Below, one piece after another: positions 22,824-31,617 of a DNA stretch of 60,645 nucleotides (position 1 is the stretch's first letter; every line of letters begins with the position of its first letter). A program made the position numbers and the translations under genes. This DNA comes from CAYMEK01 sp964389305 (lineage in GTDB: Bacteria > Spirochaetota > Spirochaetia > SZUA-6 > DRHE01), in contig CAYMEK010000021.1 of the NCBI GenBank assembly GCA_964389305.1, forward strand, positions 1 through 60,645, in the 5' to 3' direction. A model generated the notes under the pieces. It saw nothing but the letters and a program-made list of their open reading frames with translations, ran no database searches and was not told where the DNA came from.

Positions 22824-25784
22824 TCACCAGAAGGATCGGCTTTCGTTTATATTTTTTAGAGCCATCTCAACAGCCTGCCGTACTTGAAGTTCAGGGTCAT
22901 TGAGTTTCGCTTTCAGCTCCGGAATTGCGGCCCGTGCATCTGCACCGATGGAGCCTAGAGCCAAGGCTGCCGGTTTCCGTACCTGCCATTCCTCATCATT
23001 TAGGGCTTCAATAAGGATCGGTACTGCCGCCTTTGCCCCGTTTCCAAGGACTGCCAGGGCGTACGCCGCCGATCTACGGACCTGCCACTGTTCATCCTTC
23101 AGCGCCATCATCAGCGTGGGGACAGCCGGCACGGCTGCCTCTTCCATGTTCGCCAAAGCCTTTGCCGCTGCTCCTCGAACCTGCCATTCTTCATCCTGGA
23201 GAGCCTCAATCAACAACGGAATGCTTGCCTTCGCCGGGACTCCAATCCGGCTGATGGCAAGGGCCGCCCGCTCGCGCTGCTCCCATTCCGTGCTGGATAG
23301 TGTTCTGATCAGTGAAGGAATATCCTGTGTATTGTCAGGATTCTCGGAAAGGGCCGTATTCTGATAGACAAATGATTCGCCCGAGTCCGTAAATGTGATC
23401 AAAACGCTTCTTGCCGGAATGTTGGTTCCCTCGGAATCAAAATCTATTTCACGGAAATTCGCGATCAATTCAAGATTCCCGAATCGGGTTTTCTGTACGC
23501 TTCGGTCCTCGGTGAGATACTCGAACTCTTCCAGAGCGAATCGATAGGAATACGAATGCGTTTTCTCGAATACGTCGATATGAGGTTTTATTGTCGCCTT
23601 TATCTTTTCAAAGTGACTCAGATTGAAATGGTATATCGGCGCGACCTGGTATAATATTTCCGTTAACGCCTCTGTCTCGGCTATGTTGCTGAATTTCAAA
23701 GACGCCGAGGCGTAGTGGCATGTGGTAATTACGGAATCATGAAAAACAGCTTCGTACAGAGGCAGGCGGAAACGGGGGTCACTGTATAAATGGACGTACT
23801 GCTCTTTGAGAGGGACGGGTAGAAACCATCGTGCAGGCTCATCCGAGGGAAAGGATCGGCCGACGAAATATCTGGACATCTCGTTGATCTCCATGTCCTG
23901 ATCTCCCGTTATGGCCGGGAAGAAGACGCCTTCGGCCACCGCCAGTGAACCCGCGAAGAGATAGCTGCCTCCTTCCGACCCGACCGGAACACTATATTTC
24001 TCGAAAATCGAACGAACGCGATCCACCCTCGCGGCGGCATCTTCACTTGCGCTGACGATTCTGCCGGATCTGTAATCGTCAAAGAACTCTCCGTAGGCGT
24101 CGCAATCCAGAAAGAAGTAGGAATGAGGAGCTTTTTGGAAGTTGTTCGCGACTCTTTCATCGAAATACGGTTTCATCGCGACAGGACATACATAGTATCC
24201 GACGCCCTTGAATCCCTTTACCGGAGTTCCATCGGAGCGTATAATCCCTCCTGTTTCAAACAGAGCGCGGTCGAAGATCGCGGTTGGCCATTCCGGCTCC
24301 TCAGGGTCTTGAACGGAATGGTAGCTGTCGTACGGTCCGATCAGATAGCCTTTGTCTAAGGCGTAGGATGCAAGATGGGGCCTGATTTCGATAGTTTCTA
24401 TGCCATCACAGGTCAACACAAAGCGGTTCATGCCGTTTTGCACAAGCGCATCGATCATTCGAGTGGAAACGCCATTCCCCCATGTGGAAGGGTCATGCAG
24501 ATACTCAGGGAAGCTTGCCTGGAGGATGTGGCTGTTGAGCTGAACCAGCTCGTATTCCGGGACGTCTTGCCCATCGAGAATCTTTTCCGCAATGCTCCTA
24601 TGCCGCATCGGCAGGGTTGCGAGAGGCCATACGGACTGGCTGTACAATTCGGAGGAACGTAAGACGTCAGAGAGAGAATGCGCCACGGCTCTCTGTAAGT
24701 ACCGGGGAGGAGTAGACTGGCGGGACATTGCCTCGAAATCTCCTTTTTCCGGAGACAGCGCTCGCATGACTTGTTTTCCCGCAGTTGGCTGCTCCGATGC
24801 TGTCTGGTTTACAATATTTTTTGCCATTGGAATCCAACCGTTCGGTTTGACATCAGCTATCGTGATAGGCGCGCCGCCCCGGAGATAGGCATGCGGGGCT
24901 CCTATTAGCCGTGATATCAGAGGACAGGTTTTCATTTTATCTTGCAGGGTCGTTAAAGCATTGCGATCTTTCAGATACTGCCTGAAATGTTTGGCCGGAG
25001 TAATCGGTGACGCATCGCAGTCCAGATACACTCTGAAGGTAATCGGCTTGGACAGGTCGGTATTCTCGGTAAAGGTGTGCGTGAAATCCATCCGCAAGGA
25101 TCGCTTCTTCTCGCTGAACGTGATTGAATTGTGGAATGGATTCTCAACGAGGTAGGAAAGCAATTGTCTTCCTCTTTCCACTCCCCAGAAAGGCATATAC
25201 TGATGTTCTGTCGTATTCCACTGTCTCGACTTCAGATAATCCGTCCAGATCGCATCATGCAGAGGTATGTAATTGCCTTCAAAGTGCGGCCAGATGAGGG
25301 AGGTACCCTCCTTTTCCATCGAGATGGAAGGCCATGTTATAGCCTGGGGTTTTAGGGAAACAAATGTTACCTCCAAAACATTTTCATACAGATTAAAGGT
25401 GATTCTAAAATCATCCCAGGGATAGAATACCGATTGAGCGGCCAGGTAGACTTTGAACTTTTTCTTGCTAAAGACGTCTCGAGAAATGGAAATACTGCCG
25501 GTGGGGTGTTCTTTTTTGATCAATATAGTCTTCAAGGTGGCTGGATTCAAAGCAACCTCGAAGGCTTCCGATTCCATGTGAATCAGATGATTCCTTATTT
25601 GATAGTTTGTCGAGTGATCACCAAGCTGTTCGTGGCGGCCGGCGATCGCAAACGAGGCCTCGCTTCCTGGCGCCGGGACCGGACTTCCGATTTCCTTACC
25701 AGGTGAGCAGAAAAGAAGAATCGATAATATGGCAAGAAGCAATAGTGCCGGAAAAACGCGAAACCGTGATGGCCGGGTCTTCAT
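22824..25784 (-). CDS. Glycosidase-like lipoprotein with C-terminal HEAT repeats
   Basis: The start at 25784 is fixed by an AGGAGG site 5 nt upstream (the frame stays open to 25799). The product is 986 residues. A hydrophobic signal ends in ILLFC, a plausible lipobox. The long central part is glycosidase-like: an N-terminal beta-sandwich region, then a barrel-like region with FVLTCDGIETIEIR, GYLIGPYDSYHSV, YFFLDCDAYGEFFDDY and VGSEGGSYLFAG; acidic residues there are candidate catalytic groups. I cannot name a GH family safely. From about residue 830 come four and a half 33-residue HEAT (PBS-lyase-type) repeats keyed by EEWQVR and AVPILIEAL. HEAT repeats on an exported glycosidase-like lipoprotein are unusual. 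Its own terminator follows. The base composition is A+T-richer than flanking genes to the left. Confidence 0.7.
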   Translation of the reverse strand: MKTRPSRFRVFPALLLLAILSILLFCSPGKEIGSPVPAPGSEASFAIAGRHEQLGDHSTNYQIRNHLIHMESEAFEVALNPATLKTILIKKEHPTGSISISRDVFSKKKFKVYLAAQSVFYPWDDFRITFNLYENVLEVTFVSLKPQAITWPSISMEKEGTSLIWPHFEGNYIPLHDAIWTDYLKSRQWNTTEHQYMPFWGVERGRQLLSYLVENPFHNSITFSEKKRSLRMDFTHTFTENTDLSKPITFRVYLDCDASPITPAKHFRQYLKDRNALTTLQDKMKTCPLISRLIGAPHAYLRGGAPITIADVKPNGWIPMAKNIVNQTASEQPTAGKQVMRALSPEKGDFEAMSRQSTPPRYLQRAVAHSLSDVLRSSELYSQSVWPLATLPMRHRSIAEKILDGQDVPEYELVQLNSHILQASFPEYLHDPSTWGNGVSTRMIDALVQNGMNRFVLTCDGIETIEIRPHLASYALDKGYLIGPYDSYHSVQDPEEPEWPTAIFDRALFETGGIIRSDGTPVKGFKGVGYYVCPVAMKPYFDERVANNFQKAPHSYFFLDCDAYGEFFDDYRSGRIVSASEDAAARVDRVRSIFEKYSVPVGSEGGSYLFAGSLAVAEGVFFPAITGDQDMEINEMSRYFVGRSFPSDEPARWFLPVPLKEQYVHLYSDPRFRLPLYEAVFHDSVITTCHYASASLKFSNIAETEALTEILYQVAPIYHFNLSHFEKIKATIKPHIDVFEKTHSYSYRFALEEFEYLTEDRSVQKTRFGNLELIANFREIDFDSEGTNIPARSVLITFTDSGESFVYQNTALSENPDNTQDIPSLIRTLSSTEWEQRERAALAISRIGVPAKASIPLLIEALQDEEWQVRGAAAKALANMEEAAVPAVPTLMMALKDEQWQVRRSAAYALAVLGNGAKAAVPILIEALNDEEWQVRKPAALALGSIGADARAAIPELKAKLNDPELQVRQAVEMALKNINESRSFW

Positions 25785-25925
25785 AAAATCCTCCTGCATT
25801 ATTTATCGAAGTCTGATGGTTCAAAGTGACCAGGAAATTGTTTCCTAGTTGTTTCAATCTCCTAAAAGGATTCTTAAATTCAAAAAATCAGTCTGAAAAC
25901 CCGGCAAGAAATGCTACTATGAGCC

Positions 25926-26636
25926 ATGGCAGATGGTGAGTTGATACTGGTTGTAGAGGATGATGCCGACCTCCAGGATCTCATAAGACTCGCCGGTGAA
26001 AAAAAGTCCTATCAAATGCTTCTAGCCGGTAACGGTCTTGAAGCGAAAAAAATACTCGAAGAAGGGGTAACTCCGAATATCATCGTCCTGGATATAAACA
26101 TGCCCGGTATGGACGGTTTCAGCTTTTGCCGTTGGCTACGGGATGACTTTCCCCTTATTCCGGTTATCTTCCTCTCTGCTCGGGCTGAGGAATATGATAA
26201 AATCGTTGCCCTGGAAATTGGAGGAGACGATTACCTGACCAAGCCTTTCTCGATGAAGGAACTCTTCGCCAGGATCAAGGTCAGCTTGCGGCGAATCGAT
26301 TTATTTAGCGCCGATCATCGGATTAGCCGGGCTTCCAAATCAATCATCTTAAATGACGTAAAGCTAGATACAGAGTACTGGACATGCGAGTATAAAGGAC
26401 GGGAGGTCATTCTTACCATTTCCGAGTTCCGCATCCTGCATAAACTGCTCACAAATCCGGACATAGTACTTAATCGTGACAAACTGGCTCAAGCCGCCTT
26501 CCCTGATGACAACTATAACTCAGGGAGGAGCATCGATGTTCATATTTGCAGAATTCGCCAGAAACTGCTGAGTATTGACCCGGGATTCAATTCTATCGAA
26601 ACGGTCTACCAACTGGGATACAAATGGAAAAAGTAA
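25926..26636 (+). CDS. OmpR-family response regulator
   Basis: A 236-residue regulator: receiver domain (residues 5-120) with acidic pocket Glu11/Asp12/Asp13, phospho-acceptor Asp56 (VLDINMPGMDGF) and Lys106 (LTKPF), then a winged-helix DNA-binding domain (about 135-235) with SGRSIDVHICRIRQKL as the recognition region and the ending VYQLGYKWKK. It overlaps the sensor kinase gene by 13 nt and is divergent from the HEAT-repeat lipoprotein gene 141 nt away, which makes that gene a possible target. Both two-component genes are A+T-richer than most of the window. Confidence 0.94.
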   Translation: MADGELILVVEDDADLQDLIRLAGEKKSYQMLLAGNGLEAKKILEEGVTPNIIVLDINMPGMDGFSFCRWLRDDFPLIPVIFLSARAEEYDKIVALEIGGDDYLTKPFSMKELFARIKVSLRRIDLFSADHRISRASKSIILNDVKLDTEYWTCEYKGREVILTISEFRILHKLLTNPDIVLNRDKLAQAAFPDDNYNSGRSIDVHICRIRQKLLSIDPGFNSIETVYQLGYKWKK

Positions 26637-28153
26637 AAACCATCCCCTTTTATAGGCGTTTTAGCCTTAGGGTGTTCTTGTTTAACGCTATTTTTCTTTT
26701 CAGCATTATTGTACCTACATTGACGATCGGGAAAATGGATTATAAAGACCTCATGGATCGGAGTTATTTTCAAACCAATTTCTTTTATTATTGTATAGAC
26801 CGGTTGAGCAGACAGAATCAAAGCGATTGGCCGAAGGCAATAGAAGCGTTTCCAAAGCTTTTTTATCAGCAGCGGATATGTATTTTTAATCTGGATAAAG
26901 AGTTGATGTATGACAGCGGCGTAATGATGAAATATGATCAGGAATATAGATTTGATCTCCTGCTCCCTGACCCATACATCGATTGGAAAGATCAAAACGA
27001 GCACTTTGACACGAGTGTTTATATCGATTATCTACAGAACCTAAGCTTAGAAAACGTTGATCCCTTCCGGGTCTTTCGAACTACCAGAACCGTACGCTAC
27101 GATGAGGGAGTAGACCGGATTATCCTCTTAGGGAAGATTATACGTTCGGCGGATGGTGAGGATCTCGTCTTTACCATGAGCCAAAGCGTGGTAGACATTT
27201 TGATTCAAGGCCGCTCCATCAAAGAGCGCTTATTATTCCTCTATTCCCTGGTGATCTTGCTTTGTCTGCTTCTGACTATCATCCTCAGCTGGTCCGTGAC
27301 CAGTCCCTTAAAAAAACTGTACACCTACGCAAGAGAAATCCTTGTATCCAAATGGAAAGGTAATAATTATCCTGAATTGCCTAAAAGAGGCGAAATAGGA
27401 GAAATCTGTCAGGCACTTCAAATGCTTATTGAAGAACAAAAAAGGCAGTCGGAAAATTTCAAGAGTTTTTCATCTGACATTGTTCATGAGCTCAAAACCC
27501 CTCTGGCAGCAGTCCGCTCGGGCCTTGAGGTGTATTCTGAAAGTACGGACGAAGGAGAAAAAGAGGAAATTTATGATCGCATAAACAGAAGAATTCAGCA
27601 AATGGAAAGCCTGATGAACGAGATTCGATTAATAGGAAGTATTGAAGCAAACACAGCAGAAGAGTACTGCCGAAATGTTATAACGGTTTCCGAAGAGGCC
27701 ATTTATGAGTTCAAAGAAGCTGAAATCGATCTTGAGGTAGCACCCGGCATTGAGGCCTTTTATCTGCCTATCTCGTGTGAAAAGGTCTACCAAATCCTGA
27801 TAAACTTATTAAAAAACGCAGTCAGCTTTTCTCCCGATAAAGGAAGTGTTTCGGTATCGCTTTGTATCGAAGATCGTTTTCTTATCATCCAAGTTGGTGA
27901 TAAAGGGCCGGGAATTCCGGAAGAGGTTTTTTCCCAAATCACGAATCGTTTTTTCACCTTTCGCCCAAAGAATGACGAAAAGCACTCCGGCTTGGGTTTG
28001 TCCATTATTGAGGCCATCCTGAGGGGATGTGGGGGTTATTTGGAATATCAAAACAGGATTGAGGGCGGCGCAGAGTTCATCTGCAGGATTCCAACGTACA
28101 GTAAATTAAGAACAGCCAAAATCGAAACGGGCGCTGGGCGGGGAAGGGCGTGA
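26624..28153 (+). CDS. Membrane sensor histidine kinase
   Basis: A 509-residue kinase. Two membrane segments (about residues 14-36 and 205-228) bracket a periplasmic sensor region of about 170 residues. A HAMP linker follows, then the DHp domain with phospho-acceptor His288 in DIVHELKTPL, then the ATPase domain with the N box (INLLKNAVSF), DKGPGIP and GLGLSIIEAI. It pairs with the overlapping OmpR-type regulator. The signal is unknown; the neighbouring glycosidase-like lipoprotein hints at a carbohydrate or envelope cue, but that is inference. Confidence 0.93.
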   Translation: MEKVKTIPFYRRFSLRVFLFNAIFLFSIIVPTLTIGKMDYKDLMDRSYFQTNFFYYCIDRLSRQNQSDWPKAIEAFPKLFYQQRICIFNLDKELMYDSGVMMKYDQEYRFDLLLPDPYIDWKDQNEHFDTSVYIDYLQNLSLENVDPFRVFRTTRTVRYDEGVDRIILLGKIIRSADGEDLVFTMSQSVVDILIQGRSIKERLLFLYSLVILLCLLLTIILSWSVTSPLKKLYTYAREILVSKWKGNNYPELPKRGEIGEICQALQMLIEEQKRQSENFKSFSSDIVHELKTPLAAVRSGLEVYSESTDEGEKEEIYDRINRRIQQMESLMNEIRLIGSIEANTAEEYCRNVITVSEEAIYEFKEAEIDLEVAPGIEAFYLPISCEKVYQILINLLKNAVSFSPDKGSVSVSLCIEDRFLIIQVGDKGPGIPEEVFSQITNRFFTFRPKNDEKHSGLGLSIIEAILRGCGGYLEYQNRIEGGAEFICRIPTYSKLRTAKIETGAGRGRA

Positions 28154-28248
28154 GTTTCCGTACCTGTCGAGGCACTCGAAGCCGCCTCGCCTCATATCCT
28201 CTGCTGTGAGCAGGCGTAACTCTCCCGGCCGCCTCCAGCCGATGCGCG

Positions 28249-28509
28249 CTACCGGCTGATGGTTTTTTCGTATTCCGGGAAGTAGCGCTGGATGACGGGC
28301 AGCTGGAAGCTGGATAGAATCGATTCTTTGGGCTCTCGAGCCAGAAGAAACTCGAAGGACTTCCGAATCAGCTCTTCCCGCGAGACTTTGCCGGCGGTGA
28401 GCTTCTGGTAGTAGGCATCCTCGAGGGTAACGGTGTGTTGGGAGCGAGAGCTTCCCTCCTGCACCACCACGCTATACACGTTGTCTTTCTTTTTTTGTAC
28501 CTGAATCAT
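28249..28509 (-). CDS. Conserved small protein of unknown function
   Basis: An 86-residue cytosolic protein with a strong AGGAGGGG ribosome binding site before the ATG. The N-terminal half is beta-rich (VYSVVVQEG, HTVTLEDAYYQKL) and the C-terminal half helical, with SREELIRKSFEFLLAREPK and a conserved-looking ILSSFQLPVIQRYFPEYE ending. I have an impression of similar small proteins in many bacteria but cannot assign a function. It stands alone between the sensor kinase and an MBL gene, transcribed leftwards. Confidence 0.75.
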   Translation of the reverse strand: MIQVQKKKDNVYSVVVQEGSSRSQHTVTLEDAYYQKLTAGKVSREELIRKSFEFLLAREPKESILSSFQLPVIQRYFPEYEKTISR

Positions 28510-28777
28510 CTATCCCCTCCTGTATATCTGCAGCTTGACCGCTGCTCCGGCCGCCGATTGTCTTGTGCAGCGTATCGAAGAGGGCGGCATTGCGCGCCCT
28601 GCTTTGGAGTATAGGCCCAGGCGGCGAATCCCGCAACGGCGGCGACCCGGCTCCAGAGTTGTTAATGAAACCCACACGCTCGCATTCCGACAGGTCCGGG
28701 ACAAGCGGCGTACGCAGCTCCCGGCCTGCAATAAGATCCTGTGTTTGGGCTTGCCTTTCCTGCGAGTATAATGAAGG

Positions 28778-29428
28778 ATGATAGTGGGAAAAATGAAAGC
28801 TACTATCCTCTACGACAACACTGCCTTCCGACAGGATCTTCGTGCTGACTGGGGCTTTAGCGCTTTGGTGGAGGCAAAAGGAAGAAAAATCCTCTTTGAT
28901 ACGGGTGCAAGTGGATCCATTCTTCTTTCGAACATGCAGAAGTTGGAAATAGTTCCTGAAGCAGTCGATGACGTCTTTATTTCTCATGCTCATTTTGATC
29001 ATACGGGGGGCCTATCAGCATTCCTTGAACGTAATAACAAAGTCAAGGTCTGGGTTCCCCCTTCTTTCCGAGGCGTTAGGAAAGCGGAACGAGTCATCGA
29101 GATAGGATCTCCCCAAAAGCTATACGAGGGCATTTACTCCACGGGTGAATTGGAAAAGATAGAACAATCACTTTGTGTTCAGACCGAAAAAGGCATCATG
29201 GTCATTGCAGGATGCTCACACCCCAGAATGGAGCATATCCTGGAGGTGGCTTCTCAGTTCGGCAAAGTGTACGGAATCATAGGAGGCTTGCACGGAAACA
29301 GGCCTGAATCCCTTAAGGATCTCGATTTGATATGTGCGACCCACTGCACTCGGTATAAGCGAGAAATAGAGGCCTCCTATCCCCGAAGATATTGTGAAGG
29401 AGGAGCAGGAAGGACGATCGAGATATGA
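28778..29428 (+). CDS. MBL-fold metallo-hydrolase, dihydropteroate-synthase-related type
   Basis: A 216-residue metallo-beta-lactamase-fold protein of the short type that resembles methanopterin-pathway RFAP synthase/Tflp-like proteins: KILFDTGASGSILLSN, the metal motif SHAHFDHTGGLSAF, and VIAGCSHPRMEHI with another metal histidine. Met6 at 28793 (MKATILYDN) is a likely true start. The last part (ATHCTRYKREIEASYPRRY) carries a further conserved His/Cys. Reaction unknown. It is followed 30 nt later by a small cysteine-rich protein gene in the same direction. Confidence 0.88.
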   Translation: MIVGKMKATILYDNTAFRQDLRADWGFSALVEAKGRKILFDTGASGSILLSNMQKLEIVPEAVDDVFISHAHFDHTGGLSAFLERNNKVKVWVPPSFRGVRKAERVIEIGSPQKLYEGIYSTGELEKIEQSLCVQTEKGIMVIAGCSHPRMEHILEVASQFGKVYGIIGGLHGNRPESLKDLDLICATHCTRYKREIEASYPRRYCEGGAGRTIEI

Positions 29429-29458
29429 TGAGGAAAATCCGGGCATCGGGAAACGTTA

Positions 29459-29668
29459 ATGGAAAAAGGAAGTGCTAAGCCCTGTAAATGGTATAGCTGT
29501 TGTCCTATCAAGAGACTTACGAACCAAGGGAGATTGGAGAGGTACTGGATAGAAAATTATTGTTTGGTCAGTAACAAGAATTGTGTCCGTTATCAATTGG
29601 AAGAAAAAGGTGAATATCATCCCGATAATATGTTGCCGAACGGTGAAATAAAAGAAAATCTAGCCTAA
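29459..29668 (+). CDS. Small cysteine-rich conserved protein
   Basis: A 69-residue protein with cysteines at 9, 14, 15, 35 and 42 (CKWYSCCPIK, ENYCLV, KNCVRYQ), followed by EKGEYHPDNMLPNG. The cysteine spacing could hold a metal or iron-sulfur site. I know of similar short proteins next to MBL-fold genes but cannot name a function. It lies 30 nt downstream of the MBL gene, probably in the same transcript. No strong ribosome binding site is visible. Confidence 0.65.
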   Translation: MEKGSAKPCKWYSCCPIKRLTNQGRLERYWIENYCLVSNKNCVRYQLEEKGEYHPDNMLPNGEIKENLA

Positions 29669-29725
29669 GAAATCGAAGAAACCAAAATGGCTGCTCCGCC
29701 GACACGGAAGCCGAAATCAATCAGC

Positions 29726-29753
29726 GGGTCCGCCCGCAGAACCGGGCGGTCCC
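29726..29753. terminator. Hairpin between convergent genes
   Basis: GGGTCCGCCCG (29726-29736) pairs with CGGGCGGTCCC (29743-29753) with one mismatch and a 6-nt loop, between the stops of two converging genes. No T-tract follows on either strand, so termination is only likely by position. Confidence 0.35.
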
Positions 29754-29764
29754 GAAGGTTCCAC

Positions 29765-30481
29765 CTATAGGGAAAATACGAAGGAAGGATTCAAAGGGCT
29801 TAGAAGGGCTGTTTGGACCTCGGCGCTGCAGTGCTGTTCGAGCATCCGGGCCACCCGGTCCCGAACCGCAACAACAGTGCTGTCGCTGTCCTGTCCTAGC
29901 CCATCGATGTTCATGACCATCGCTTCCGTTTCCTCGGTGATGCGGGTCCGGAAGCTGTTCCGCCAGTTCCACCGCCGGCACATTACCTCCTGGGTTTCTG
30001 CAACTACGTAGATGATCTCTCCCACATCGGGATGCTCGGTTTTCTCCGGATCGCTCAGCGGTGTAAACCGTTCGCTTCCCCTTGCCGGGCGAAGCTCGAG
30101 GACCTTCCCCGCCCGCAGCAGGTCGTCCCCCCCAACGGGCAGGACACCCCGGATCGAGTTGTCGTTCATGATGGCCACGGCCTTGTTGATGAAAGGAATG
30201 AAAGAGCCGGGTTTCTGAATCCGTTTCAACAGGGCAAGGTGCGCCGGCGGGAACTTCTTAGGATTGCATCCCAGCTCCCGATACACATCATTCCAGACAG
30301 AAGCTCTGGGGTCCGTTTCCAAATCAACCGGTCTGGCGGCAGCAGCGGCAAGAGCCTCGTGCAACAGGGCTTCGAGTGCTTCGGAGGATCCGCGGTTGTT
30401 CATGTGGCGGGCTACCACGATTCCTCGTTGAAAAACAGGAAACCTGGTGAAAATCTCTCTGTCTATGCATGTCTCAGGCAT
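29765..30481 (-). CDS. B3/B4 tRNA-binding-domain protein
   Basis: A 238-residue stand-alone B3/B4 domain of the kind found in the beta subunit of phenylalanyl-tRNA synthetase (SVWNDVYRELGCNPKKFPPA, SFIPFINKAVAIMN, LPVGGDDL). In the synthetase this domain helps edit or bind; free-standing versions are widespread and may deacylate mischarged tRNA or act on amino acids. A C-terminal stretch (MCRRWNWRNSFRTRITEETE) resembles the usual ending. It is cytosolic and not obviously in an operon. Confidence 0.85.
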   Translation of the reverse strand: MPETCIDREIFTRFPVFQRGIVVARHMNNRGSSEALEALLHEALAAAAARPVDLETDPRASVWNDVYRELGCNPKKFPPAHLALLKRIQKPGSFIPFINKAVAIMNDNSIRGVLPVGGDDLLRAGKVLELRPARGSERFTPLSDPEKTEHPDVGEIIYVVAETQEVMCRRWNWRNSFRTRITEETEAMVMNIDGLGQDSDSTVVAVRDRVARMLEQHCSAEVQTALLSPLNPSFVFSL

Positions 30482-30648
30482 CGGTTCTTGCTCCTCTGTC
30501 TCATAGATTCCTTGAAGTTACCTGCTTCTGTGGATCAGCCGGCATCCTCCCCTTAAAAGAGCGGTTGGTCGACGTTACCAAGGGATGCTGGTCGTGTTGT
30601 ACGCTACTCCGCGAAACCTGAAGACCCCGGCCTGGCAGGCAGGCGCGG

Positions 30649-31617
30649 CTACTGCGGCGGCCCCAGCGCGCTGCGAAACAGCTCGGTCACCCTGGCGGGC
30701 GAGATGATGGTGAAACCCCGCTCCGCCAGCAGGTCGGCAGCGCCGTCGCCTGTCCAGAAATCGAAGTCGTCTATCCGTATGGGCAGGTCATCGAACTCAC
30801 TCGAGTCTTCGACCGGCCTGCCGTGGTGCGAGAACACGTAGTGGATCCCCGGGCCGAATCGCTCGAAGAGTGTGCGGTAGGCCTGCGTGCGGTTGACCAG
30901 GTTCTCTTCGGCCCCGCCCAGATCGTAGACGCCTTCATAGGAAGCGATCGGGAACAGCGGCTTTTCTTCAGGCGTCACGAAGGAGGGGATGTAGGGAGCG
31001 ATCATCGGCAGCCTGTACTTCACCGCCAGGCCGAGGGCGCCTCGGAACAGCTCACGCGAGATGAAGTAACAGCCCATGTGAGAATCGAGATGGGTCACGT
31101 TGATGCCGGAAGCGAGCGCCTTCTGGATTTGCGCCTCCCACTCCATGACAGCCTCTTCCGGCTTCACGTGGACCCCGACCTCCTCCTCGCTAGCCCACAT
31201 CGTTTCGTTCCCGTTGTACAGGCTGGGGACCTTCTGCCTGAACAGGAGCGGTGGCCAGTCGCCCGTCAATGTCAGGTGCACGCCTACAGCGTATTCGGGA
31301 TGCGCTTTCAGTATCGACAGGGCGCGGTCGGCGTCCGGGGCGGGCAAGAGCACAGTGGTCGAGCTGATGCGGCCGCTTCTCAGCGCCTCGATCGAAGCGT
31401 CTGTGAAAAGGACATGGCCGCCGGTGTCGTCGGCGTTGACAATGAGCTGGACTGCTCCGGCGGAGTCCTGTTGTGAGGCTTTCTTCATGCTTCCTCCTTC
31501 GGCTGTTCCGCTCGGGAAGGACGAACAGCCGGCCAGAACTATCAGCGCGCAGGCGATGAGCGCCGCCAGGAGCCTGCGGCCGCACAACCGTGCCCAAAAG
31601 GCGTGTCTGTCGCTCAC
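30649..31617 (-). CDS. YdjC/ChbG-type carbohydrate deacetylase, lipoprotein form
   Basis: A 322-residue protein. The N-terminus is a lipoprotein signal with lipobox VLAGC (Cys30); most ChbG/HpnK family members are cytosolic, so export is unusual. The catalytic domain starts at about residue 56 with LIVNADDTG (metal Asp), continues with GVHLTLTGDWP (His ligand) and THLDSHMGCY (His/Asp site), and ends with YVFSHHGRP. The family removes acetyl groups from N-acetylated oligosaccharides such as chitobiose. The gene starts within the stop of the DUF3795 gene (4-nt overlap), so the two are co-translated. Confidence 0.85.
   Translation of the reverse strand: MSDRHAFWARLCGRRLLAALIACALIVLAGCSSFPSGTAEGGSMKKASQQDSAGAVQLIVNADDTGGHVLFTDASIEALRSGRISSTTVLLPAPDADRALSILKAHPEYAVGVHLTLTGDWPPLLFRQKVPSLYNGNETMWASEEEVGVHVKPEEAVMEWEAQIQKALASGINVTHLDSHMGCYFISRELFRGALGLAVKYRLPMIAPYIPSFVTPEEKPLFPIASYEGVYDLGGAEENLVNRTQAYRTLFERFGPGIHYVFSHHGRPVEDSSEFDDLPIRIDDFDFWTGDGAADLLAERGFTIISPARVTELFRSALGPPQ

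Noticed and set aside
22845..23310. Regular DNA-level repeats of about 99 nt, possible tandem repeat or CRISPR-like array
   Set aside because: They encode successive HEAT repeats in frame, without uniform spacers or palindromic repeat units.
28472..29002. Minus-strand 176-codon frame over the MBL start and the upstream gap
   Set aside because: Antisense to the MBL gene and overlapping the well-initiated 86-residue protein; no domain resemblance.
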